Source of the DNA: Cyanobacteria bacterium CYA
Lineage (GTDB): Bacteria; Planctomycetota; Phycisphaerae; Phycisphaerales; UBA1924
Direction: 5' to 3'
DNA: 64,000 bases
Assembly: GCA_008363215.1 (NCBI GenBank)
Contig: RHKP01000018.1
Location: 62,001 to 126,000, forward strand
Both the position numbers and the translations under genes were made by a program. Shown one piece after another: positions 21,161 to 28,843 of the stretch. The notes below the pieces were generated by a model that saw nothing but the letters and a program-made list of their open reading frames with translations, was not told the origin of the DNA and did no database searches. Within the stretch, counting starts at the first letter, position 1. The number at the start of each line of letters is the position of its first letter.

Positions 21161-22219
21161 ATGGGCGGCGTGAGTCACATCGATGCAACCGTTCTCATTC
21201 CAACGTGCGGGCGCGCGGACAAGATCCGGCAATGCGTGCGCCTGCTGGGGCAGCAGACTGTGGACACCAGCCGTTTCGAGGTGCTGGTCGGAGTCGACGG
21301 GCTGGACGCGGGCATCGAGCCGATGCTGCGGGAGTTCTGGGTCGGGCCGCGAAACCACCTGAGGGTGCGCACCTTCTCCCGGCGTGGACAGGCGGGCGTG
21401 CGGAATGCGCTGCTGGAAGAAGCCCGGGGAGAGACCCTGATATTCCTGAATGACGACATGCGTCCTGAGCCGGCGCTGATCGAGGCGCATCTGAGTGCGC
21501 AGCGTCAGTTGTCCGGTGATGGAAGGCCGACGATCGTGGTCGGGGATTCGCCGTGGATTGTGCATGAGGTCGATCGGATGTTCGACCTGCTCGTACGAGA
21601 GACGTCGATGATCTTCTTCTATGACCGGATGCGGGCGGCGCCGGATGCGTGGGAGCGAGACTGGGGCTTCCGGCACGCGTGGATGCTCAACCTGTCGATC
21701 CCCGCGTGGGCCGTGTATGAGGTCGGAGGTCTGTCGGAGTTTCCGAGCACGTACGGGTTTGAAGATGACGAACTGGCGTGGCGACTGCGCGAGCGATTCG
21801 GCTCGCAGGTCCGATATCGCCCGGACGCGGTGGCGTGGCACGATCACCGGTACGAGCCGGCCAGTTACCTGGAGCGGGAGTATCGGCTGGGTTACGCGGC
21901 GCTGGGCTTTGCGCAGGCGGCGCCGGCATGCGCGTGCGAGTTGTTCGGGCGCGACCTGCTTGACGAGATGGAGGGGGCGTATACGCGGCAGTTTGTCGAG
22001 CGTGAGCGCGTGGGCGCGCAGCGGGCGCTGGGGCCTTTCAGGCAGTTGGCGCAGATGCCGGCCAGTTTTGCCGAAGGCCCGTTTGCCCGGGAGTTGATTG
22101 AAGTGTGCTACAGCCAGCACGTGCCGTTGAAGCGGTGGTTCTGGCGGAGCGGGCTGCTCGATGCCTTGGTGGGGGCCGAGCAGCGCGAGCGCGGGCCTCA
22201 ACTCATGCAGGCTGCCTGA
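21161..22219 (+). CDS. family 2-type glycosyltransferase
   Basis: 352 residues with the GT-A fold: ATVLIPTCGRADK at the start, VLVGVDGLD, then the metal-binding acidic stretch FLNDDMRPEP at about residue 96, and a later YGFEDDELAWRL acceptor or base motif. This is typical of enzymes adding sugars from nucleotide-sugar donors to glycans at the cytoplasmic face. The C-terminal roughly 100 residues are helical and unassigned. Its end overlaps the end of the converging glycosyltransferase gene by 17 bases. It opens the surface-glycan island. Confidence 0.85.
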   Translation: MGGVSHIDATVLIPTCGRADKIRQCVRLLGQQTVDTSRFEVLVGVDGLDAGIEPMLREFWVGPRNHLRVRTFSRRGQAGVRNALLEEARGETLIFLNDDMRPEPALIEAHLSAQRQLSGDGRPTIVVGDSPWIVHEVDRMFDLLVRETSMIFFYDRMRAAPDAWERDWGFRHAWMLNLSIPAWAVYEVGGLSEFPSTYGFEDDELAWRLRERFGSQVRYRPDAVAWHDHRYEPASYLEREYRLGYAALGFAQAAPACACELFGRDLLDEMEGAYTRQFVERERVGAQRALGPFRQLAQMPASFAEGPFARELIEVCYSQHVPLKRWFWRSGLLDALVGAEQRERGPQLMQAA

Positions 22220-23750
22220 GAGCGTAGAGCCGGTGGACGCGGAGCCCCTGAGCCTCGAAGAGGGCGCGGCGGTCCCACAGCGCGTCCTCGTGCATCCATG
22301 AACTGAGCACCAGGTCGGTCGCGCCGGTGGGCGCGAGTTGATCGGGCGCAATGACGGGACGGGCGTGCAGGACGCTGCCGTGCGTGCTCGGGTCGTCGTC
22401 GCAGAGCGCGACGATGCGGGCGGGTGAGTCGGCGATGACGCGGGAGAGCGCGCGGGTGTGCGCGCCGCAGCCGAAGATGATGACCGGGCGACCAGCCAGG
22501 GCGGCCAGGCACTCGCGCATGCGCTCAGCGGCGTCGGGCGGAACGCTGGCGGGACGATCGGGCGCGTGGAAGGGCTCGATGGGTGTGTCGAGAGGCGGCA
22601 CATTCGCGGCGGCGAGAGTGATCTGATCAAACAGGGCGTTGGTGAAGCGATCCAGGGAGAACAGGCGCCTCGCCCGCGCATGGGCGCGTCGCCCGATCGC
22701 GCCGAGATCGTGTTGCACGAGCGCACGCACCGCGTGGGCGAGCGCGTGTCCGGCTTCGACCGGGCCGTGGTGTGGATCGGCGGCGGCGATCAGGCCGGCT
22801 TCGCCGTCGCCGATCAGATCGGTGGCGCCGGAAGGCGTGCGTGCGAGGACGAGGGCACAGCCGGCGGACATGGCTTCGAGCGCAGAGAGACTCAGGCCCT
22901 CGACGCGCGAGGGGAGAACGAAGATGTCGGCCTGGGCCAGCGCGGGCGCGACGTCCTGGGGCGGCATGGGCCCGTGAAGGGTGATCGAGGGTCGCGTCGC
23001 GGCCAGCGCGGCCAGTGCGGTGTGGGAAGGCCCGTCGCCGATGATCGTGAGTCGATGGGGAAGATTGACATCGTGCAGTGCGTCGCTCATGTGGACGAGC
23101 GATTCGACGCGCTTGAGCGGCTCGTCAAGACGCCCGGTGTAGATAAGGTGCAGTGGACGGGCTTGCAGCGCGGGGCGCGTCGGCGGCGCGAGCGGCACGG
23201 CCACGGCGTTGTGTACGCAGGCGATGTCAGCGGCACGCGAGGGGTGAAGCGTGCTGAGTTCGTCGGCCAACTGTTCGCTGACGCCGACCAGGCGCGACAT
23301 GGCGCCGGCCGAGCGGGCGAAGATCTGGCGTTCGTAGGGCATGGGCGAGTGACGCCAGCCGAGCATGCGGAAGCGGGCGGGGTCGCGGGCCACGAGCAGG
23401 GCGGCCGCAGTGAAACAGTCGGCGTCGCGCGTGGGGATGAGCACGACCGGGCGACCGTCGCCGGCGCCGAGTTGCCCGGCGACGTCGGCGTAGCGATCAA
23501 GGACTTGTGCCAAAGCGCCGGCGAGCGTGCTGGGTGCGGGAAGCGAGAGGTCGGTGAAGAGCGTCACACATCGGTGCAGCGCAAGCCCCACGTCGGCGTG
23601 GTCGGGCAGGGCGCCGTGGACGAGCACGCCGGTGCGCACGCCGGCATTTGCCAGGGCGCTGGCGCTCTGGCAGACCCAGGTCGTGACGCCTCCGATGGTG
23701 GGGCCCTGCGGAAGGATGAACAGGACGGGAGTCCCGGAGGCGGTGCGCAT
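22203..23750 (-). CDS. family 4-type glycosyltransferase with C-terminal Rossmann-like domain
   Basis: 515 residues from the ATG at 23750; the longer open frame to 24584 runs antisense to the sulfotransferase gene. Residues about 1-400 form a GT-B enzyme with GGVTTWVCQ near the N-terminus and the donor-site motif FVLPSRVEGLSLSALEAMSAG. Residues about 420-511 form a second domain beginning VIIFGCGAHT, then ALCDDDP, then SSWMHEDALW and GLRVHRLY. The same domain ends the GT2 protein at 27587-28843. It resembles the nucleotide-binding half of NeuD/PglD proteins. Its role with a glycosyltransferase is unknown. Confidence 0.85.
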   Translation of the reverse strand: MRTASGTPVLFILPQGPTIGGVTTWVCQSASALANAGVRTGVLVHGALPDHADVGLALHRCVTLFTDLSLPAPSTLAGALAQVLDRYADVAGQLGAGDGRPVVLIPTRDADCFTAAALLVARDPARFRMLGWRHSPMPYERQIFARSAGAMSRLVGVSEQLADELSTLHPSRAADIACVHNAVAVPLAPPTRPALQARPLHLIYTGRLDEPLKRVESLVHMSDALHDVNLPHRLTIIGDGPSHTALAALAATRPSITLHGPMPPQDVAPALAQADIFVLPSRVEGLSLSALEAMSAGCALVLARTPSGATDLIGDGEAGLIAAADPHHGPVEAGHALAHAVRALVQHDLGAIGRRAHARARRLFSLDRFTNALFDQITLAAANVPPLDTPIEPFHAPDRPASVPPDAAERMRECLAALAGRPVIIFGCGAHTRALSRVIADSPARIVALCDDDPSTHGSVLHARPVIAPDQLAPTGATDLVLSSWMHEDALWDRRALFEAQGLRVHRLYALRQPA

Positions 23751-23897
23751 ACCGAGGTTTGCATCGGTCCGACGCGGAGCGAGGCTGGAGGTGCGGAGGT
23801 GCGTGTCGGGGCGCAAAGCGTGCGCAGAGCGCGATCGAGGACGGCGGGCGGCGCGGGCGGGAGGGAGTCTGACCGATGGTGGGGGTGGAGACGCACG

Positions 23898-24446
23898 ATG
23901 GGCATGATTTTCGGCATCGGGATGAGCAAGACCGGCACGTACACGCTCAATGCGTGCCTGGAGATCCTGGGATTCCGCTCCATTCACTTTCCCAGCCCGA
24001 CGCTGATGAATGCCGGGAGGTTCGAGGAGGTGCTCGGCGGCTATGACGCGGCGACGGACATCTCCGTCAGCGCATACTTCCGCGAACTCGATATGGCCTA
24101 TCCGGGCAGCAAGTTCATATTGACGGTGCGTGACATCGAGAGTTGGTTGCGCAGCGTGGAGGATCACCGGCTGCGACGTGAGCAGGAGTTGAGCGACCCT
24201 GACTGCCCGAAGGCGGCCTTGCGCGAGATGATCTACGGCACGCGGGGTTTCGACCGGGTGAGGTTTGTCAATGCATACTGGACGCACGTGGAGCGCGTGC
24301 GCGACCACTTCTATCGGAGGCCGAAGGATCTGCTCGAACTGGACCTGTGCGGGGGCGAGGGCTGGGAGCGGCTGTGCGCGTTCCTGGGTGTGGCGATCCC
24401 GGAGCAGCCGGTCCCGCGGCTGAACACAACGCGCTATGCGGCATGA
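23898..24446 (+). CDS. sulfotransferase family protein
   Basis: 182 residues from the ATG at 23898, which has GGAG seven bases upstream. The N-terminal PAPS-binding loop GMSKTGTYTLNACLEILGF and the later ILTVRDIESWLRS with LLELDLCGGEGWERLCAFLG match the family of short sulfotransferases in which a Lys-Thr-Gly-Thr loop binds the 5' phosphosulfate. It probably sulfates a glycan made by the neighbouring transferases. It is divergently arranged from the GT4 gene across 147 bases. Confidence 0.85.
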   Translation: MGMIFGIGMSKTGTYTLNACLEILGFRSIHFPSPTLMNAGRFEEVLGGYDAATDISVSAYFRELDMAYPGSKFILTVRDIESWLRSVEDHRLRREQELSDPDCPKAALREMIYGTRGFDRVRFVNAYWTHVERVRDHFYRRPKDLLELDLCGGEGWERLCAFLGVAIPEQPVPRLNTTRYAA

Positions 24447-24471
24447 GATTTCGGAGGTGGTGCGGGGTGGA

Positions 24472-25812
24472 TCAGGCCGCGCGATCGCGGCGTGCCAGTT
24501 CGCGGCGCAGGCCGGCCTGGCTTGCGGGCGGGAGTCGCGCCAGCAGCGCCTCGAAAGCGCGTGACCACTGCTCGGCGATTTCATTCGGCGCGTGCTGAAG
24601 CAGCGCGGGCGACCAGCGGATCAGCGCGCCATTGCCGCGCGGACGATTGGCGGCCAGGTCTACGGCCGCGCGGTGGGCCTCGCGCTCCAGTTCGATGACG
24701 CGCTCAAGCCCGAAGTGCGTGCGGGCGAACTGCGAGGCGCACGCGCCGAGTTGCTCGCGCCAGCAGGCGTCTTCGAGCAAACCGGCCAGTGCATAGGCGA
24801 AGGTCTGCGGCTCTCCGGAGACACACAGACCGGTGACGCCGTTCTGGATGAGATTGCCCAGCCCGGGTGAGTCGGAGACGATGCAGGCGGATCCACAGGC
24901 CATGGCTTCCATCAGGGTCTTGGGGTGCCCCTCCAGGGCGCTGGCCTGAAGATAGACTGCGGCGCGGCGCATGTGATCAAGCACCTCGTGGTGCGGCATC
25001 CGCGGGAGGAAGTCCACGGGCGCACCGAGTTCAGCGGCCAGGGCGCGCAGCGACTGCTCTTGCGGGCCCGAGCCGATGACTTCCAGCGTGACTTCGTGAT
25101 CGCCATGCAGTTCGGCGACGGCGCGGATGAGGTGATCGACGCGCTTGCGCGGCACGAGTTGCCCGACGCAGACGAGCAGCCCGGGCCGCCGCGACTCGTC
25201 GGGCAGGATACACGCGTCATCGAGCACGTAGTTCGGCACGACGCGCACCTGTTCGTCGCTCAGTCCGTCACGCCAGGCAAGATCGCTGACGATGCGCTCC
25301 GTCGTGCCGACCACCAGGTCGGCCATGCCGATGACAGTGCGCTCGATGAGGGCCGCGTCGGCGGCCTGCGGCGAGCCGGGGCCGAACTCAGCGGCAAGGA
25401 ACTGTGAACGCAGGTACCCGCACCGGGCGATGAGCGCGCATGGTGTGCTCAGGCGCTTCAGCCACCCGGCGATGGTGCAGGCAGCCCCGGCGTCGTCCAT
25501 CTGGTTGGTGCGAATCACGGCCGACTCGACAGGCCCAAGGGCTTCCTGGATGCGGGCCGGCAGCGAGGCGACGTAGTCAAGGACGGGCAGGCGGTCGCGG
25601 TTGGCGATGACGATGGGAGGGTGCTCCAGCCGGGCGGCAGGGATCTGGTCTTCATCGTCGCCGTGGGAGATGACCACGATGCGCTCGTAATCCTGGGCGA
25701 TCCGCTCGTAGAGGGCCCACTCGCGATAGAGCAGCCCGGTGCGTTCCCATTCGCGCAGCGACATGCCGCGGGTCATGGTGGCGAAGAGAGTTTGTGCCAG
25801 TCTCCTGCTCAT
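24472..25812 (-). CDS. family 4-type glycosyltransferase
   Basis: 446 residues of GT-B fold. The C-terminal donor half contains LLVCVGQLVPRKRVDHLIRA and YLQASALEGHPKTLMEAMACG, the classic GT4 pattern. The N-terminal half (residues 1-190) is the acceptor domain. There is no membrane helix. It ends 26 bases from the sulfotransferase gene on the opposite strand and starts 58 bases from the divergent methyltransferase gene. Confidence 0.88.
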   Translation of the reverse strand: MSRRLAQTLFATMTRGMSLREWERTGLLYREWALYERIAQDYERIVVISHGDDEDQIPAARLEHPPIVIANRDRLPVLDYVASLPARIQEALGPVESAVIRTNQMDDAGAACTIAGWLKRLSTPCALIARCGYLRSQFLAAEFGPGSPQAADAALIERTVIGMADLVVGTTERIVSDLAWRDGLSDEQVRVVPNYVLDDACILPDESRRPGLLVCVGQLVPRKRVDHLIRAVAELHGDHEVTLEVIGSGPQEQSLRALAAELGAPVDFLPRMPHHEVLDHMRRAAVYLQASALEGHPKTLMEAMACGSACIVSDSPGLGNLIQNGVTGLCVSGEPQTFAYALAGLLEDACWREQLGACASQFARTHFGLERVIELEREAHRAAVDLAANRPRGNGALIRWSPALLQHAPNEIAEQWSRAFEALLARLPPASQAGLRRELARRDRAA

Positions 25813-25870
25813 CGAGGTCCGGGGCCTGAATGGTCAAGCGATCAGAATCAGGTGCTCGATAGGTTCTCGC

Positions 25871-26767
25871 ATGAGTGCTCCGTCGATGGTCATCGCTCCC
25901 CCTCTGTCTGGTGCAACTCGGCCGGACCCGTCCTGCCTGAATGGGGACGTCGGCCTATCTTCGGACGATCGCGAGGCCTACCTCCATTTCCATCGCGAGC
26001 GCAACGCACGGCTGGCTCACCTGTCTGGGGTGGAGGGCGTCCGCACCTTTCCCATGCCCTGTTCGGTGGTCGAAGAGCGTTCGGGCAGTTCGCCCTCCCG
26101 CGTGGCGATGGATACATTCGTGCGCTGGTGCGGGCGCGGCGTGCTGGAGAGGGTGTCAAAGCCTCAGATTCGCGTGCTCGATCTCGGGTGCGGCAGCGGC
26201 TACGCCCGCCACCTGCTGGCCGATGCTGGTCTGAGCGGGACGTACATCGGGCTCGATCACGCCAAACATCCACGGTTTGCCTCATTTGACTGCGCAGCAT
26301 TTGCGCCGCGGCTGATCGTTGGCGATGTGCATGTGCTGGATCCCCTAGACGTGGGGCCTGTCGACCTGCTGATTTCGATGACCGCTCTGGAGCACTTCGA
26401 GGATGACGCGCGGGCGCTGGAGCGGGCGCGGCGGGTGCTGGCGCCCGGCGCCGGCGAGTTGCACATTGTGCCGGGCGAGAAGGGGCTGGACCTGTGGGGC
26501 CCGCACGGTTGGCGACAGTACAGCCCGCACTGCGTGCGCCGTCTGTGTCCGGGGGCCGACATCTATCGCATCGGCGGGTATTTCTCGGCCCTGGTGCACG
26601 AGAGCATGATCTCGCACGCCCCGCGGGAAGCGTGCGAGCGACGACAGCGCTTTCCGGGCGCCTACCGGCTGATGCGAACGTGCAGCCATCATCTGGATCG
26701 GTGGACGGGTAATCGTCCCGCGTCGTTGTACGCGGCGGTGGTCTGGCCGAGCGGGAGGCGAGCATGA
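25871..26767 (+). CDS. SAM-dependent methyltransferase
   Basis: 298 residues from the ATG at 25871; the upstream frame lies over the divergent glycosyltransferase. A Rossmann methyltransferase core has motif I VLDLGCGSGYARHLL near residue 107 and a post-motif SMTALEHFEDD, followed by an unusual C-terminal half with GPHGWRQYSPHCVRRL. It is most likely a glycan or small-metabolite methyltransferase. Its stop overlaps the start of the next methyltransferase by four bases (ATGA), so the two are translationally coupled. Confidence 0.82.
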   Translation: MSAPSMVIAPPLSGATRPDPSCLNGDVGLSSDDREAYLHFHRERNARLAHLSGVEGVRTFPMPCSVVEERSGSSPSRVAMDTFVRWCGRGVLERVSKPQIRVLDLGCGSGYARHLLADAGLSGTYIGLDHAKHPRFASFDCAAFAPRLIVGDVHVLDPLDVGPVDLLISMTALEHFEDDARALERARRVLAPGAGELHIVPGEKGLDLWGPHGWRQYSPHCVRRLCPGADIYRIGGYFSALVHESMISHAPREACERRQRFPGAYRLMRTCSHHLDRWTGNRPASLYAAVVWPSGRRA

Positions 26768-27576
26768 AGACGGTGATGGTGCATCGGCGCGGGCGACTGG
26801 AAATGTATCGGCAGGGCGCCGACACGCCTGAGTACTGGGACGCGCACTGGCGGGAGCATCCGCCGCAGACGATGGCCGGCATGGGCGTGTACGTCGGCTT
26901 CCGCGAGGCGATCGAGCGCTTCATGCCGCGCGAGGGATTGATCATCGAGGCCGGCTGCGGCAATGGGAACACGGCGCGGACGATCCACGCAGCGGGGTTT
27001 GACATCGAAGGTGTTGACTTTGCCCCACGGGTGATCGAAGCCAACCGGGAGATCGATCCGGGCGGGCGCTATCGCGTGGGCGACGTGCGGGCGCTTGACT
27101 ATGCGTCGGGCTCGCTGGCGGGCTACATCTCTCTGGGCGTGATTGAGCACTTTGACGACGCGACGCGACGGCAGATTCTGCAGGAGGCGGCGCGGTGCCT
27201 GAGGCCGGGCGGAGTGGCGCTGGTGACGGTGCCGCACTACAACGCGCTGCGGAGCGTGCGCTACGGGCTGTTGTCGCGCGGGGCGCCGCCGAAGGATGTG
27301 CCGCTCTACCAGTATTTCTTCCGGGCCGGGGAGGTGGTGAGCGAGTTGCGTGCGGTGGGGCTGCGGGTGGACCTGGTCGACGGATACGACGCGTACAAGG
27401 GGCTCAAGGACACGCTGGGCTGCAAGGGGCTGCTCGACCGCGTGCGTGCGTGCGGCCCGCGGTGGCGGCGTCTGGTCGATCATCCGCCGCGGTGGGTGCG
27501 AGCGACGGCCGGGCACATGCTGCTGGTGGTGGCGGTCAAGCCGGGCGAGGCGGGAGCGGCGCGCCAGGCGGCGTAG
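26764..27576 (+). CDS. SAM-dependent methyltransferase
   Basis: 270 residues. Motif I is IIEAGCGNGNTARTI, followed by FDIEGVDFAPRVIEAN and SLGVIEHFDD, a complete class I methyltransferase pattern. The protein is coupled to the methyltransferase before it by an ATGA overlap and is followed 10 bases later by a GT2 gene, so all three form one operon. Glycan O-methylation is the likely job. Substrate is not readable. Confidence 0.85.
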   Translation: MKTVMVHRRGRLEMYRQGADTPEYWDAHWREHPPQTMAGMGVYVGFREAIERFMPREGLIIEAGCGNGNTARTIHAAGFDIEGVDFAPRVIEANREIDPGGRYRVGDVRALDYASGSLAGYISLGVIEHFDDATRRQILQEAARCLRPGGVALVTVPHYNALRSVRYGLLSRGAPPKDVPLYQYFFRAGEVVSELRAVGLRVDLVDGYDAYKGLKDTLGCKGLLDRVRACGPRWRRLVDHPPRWVRATAGHMLLVVAVKPGEAGAARQAA

Positions 27577-27586
27577 GAGTGCGGGT

Positions 27587-28843
27587 ATGAGCGTGCAGGA
27601 AGGCGTGACGGTCCTGTTGCCGGTGTCGAAGGTGGAAACGGGCCTGCTCGAGCGGGCATTCACCTGCGTGCAGAAGCAGACGCATGAAAGGCTGGAGATC
27701 CTGCTCGTGCTCAACGGGGCCGATGAGCCGACGCGCGCCTGTGCACAGCGCCTCTGCGGGGGCGACGAGCGGGCGTGGATGATCGAGATCGAGCGGGCGC
27801 AACTGGCCGGCGCGCTCAACGTGGGGCTGAGCGAAGCGCGATATGAACTGGTGGCGCGCATGGATGCGGATGATGCGTGCGACCTGGAACGGGTGGAAAG
27901 GCAGGTTGAGGCGATGCGTGCGCGGCCGGCGGTGGCGGCCCTGGGCACGGGCTATCGGGTGGTCGGACCTGGGGGCGGGAATCTGGGCGTGGTGACGCCC
28001 CCGGCCGACCCGGACGAGGCACGCTGGCGGCTGCTGATTTCCAATCCGTTCGCGCATGGTTCGATGATGCTGCGTCGCAGCGCGGTGCTGGCGGTCGGTG
28101 GATACGACGAGACGTTTGATCGGGCGCAGGACTATGAACTGTGGTCGCGTCTGAGCATGCGCGGGCGGCGCAGCGGTGTGTGTGCGCTGCCCCAAGTGCT
28201 GTACACGCTGACGCGGGCGGAGGAGTCGCGTGCGTTCGGAGCGACGCCGATGCAGGGCGCCCACGCGGCGCGAGTGATGGCGCGGGCGTGGGATGCGCTG
28301 CCGCGCGGACGGGCGGCGCCGGTGCTCGATGCGATCGCGTCGATGGCCGAACGCGGACACGTCGAGCCGGCGCGGCGGCAGATCGAGGAGCACATGCGGG
28401 CTGAGGGGGCGAGCATGGTGGATCTGCTCGCCTGGCTGTGGGGATCGTGGACGAGTCCCGGTTCGCACCTGCGGGCGTTTGACGCGGCGCGGGCGGCGCG
28501 CGTGCGTGAGGTCGGGCGCGAGTTGCGGGGCGCGGGGGTGTCGGCTGTGTGGGTGTGGGGAGCGGGTCGGCACACGGACTGGCTGCTCAGCCACGCCGAT
28601 GACCTGGGTGTGCCCGTCGTCGGAATCGTGGACGACGAACTGGCCGGTCAGGAGCGATTCGGGTATCGCGTCGAGTCTCCGGCGGCGATCAGCGCAGGCG
28701 AGCACGTGCTGCTGTCGAGCGACTGGCACGAAGAGGCGATGTGGGCCAGTTCGCAGGCGCATCGGCAGCGCGGTGTGCGCGTGTGGCGGATCTACTGCAA
28801 AGTGGGAGAACCGGGGGAAGGGGAAGGGCGGTCGGCGGCCTGA
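27587..28843 (+). CDS. family 2-type glycosyltransferase with C-terminal Rossmann-like domain
   Basis: 418 residues from the ATG at 27587, which has TAGGAG about seven bases upstream. Residues 1-240 form a GT2 domain: VTVLLPVSKVE, the metal site RMDADDACD near residue 93 and DRAQDYELWSRL. Residues about 317-405 repeat the extra domain of the GT4 protein at 22203-23750: VWVWGAGRHT, GIVDDELAG, SSDWHEEAMW and GVRVWRIY. Two unrelated transferase folds therefore share one C-terminal module. Its stop abuts the stop of the adaptor gene on the other strand. Confidence 0.87.
   Translation: MSVQEGVTVLLPVSKVETGLLERAFTCVQKQTHERLEILLVLNGADEPTRACAQRLCGGDERAWMIEIERAQLAGALNVGLSEARYELVARMDADDACDLERVERQVEAMRARPAVAALGTGYRVVGPGGGNLGVVTPPADPDEARWRLLISNPFAHGSMMLRRSAVLAVGGYDETFDRAQDYELWSRLSMRGRRSGVCALPQVLYTLTRAEESRAFGATPMQGAHAARVMARAWDALPRGRAAPVLDAIASMAERGHVEPARRQIEEHMRAEGASMVDLLAWLWGSWTSPGSHLRAFDAARAARVREVGRELRGAGVSAVWVWGAGRHTDWLLSHADDLGVPVVGIVDDELAGQERFGYRVESPAAISAGEHVLLSSDWHEEAMWASSQAHRQRGVRVWRIYCKVGEPGEGEGRSAA

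Noticed and set aside
23751..24584. N-terminal extension of the GT4 gene to 24584
   Set aside because: It lies antisense to the sulfotransferase gene and has low-complexity composition.
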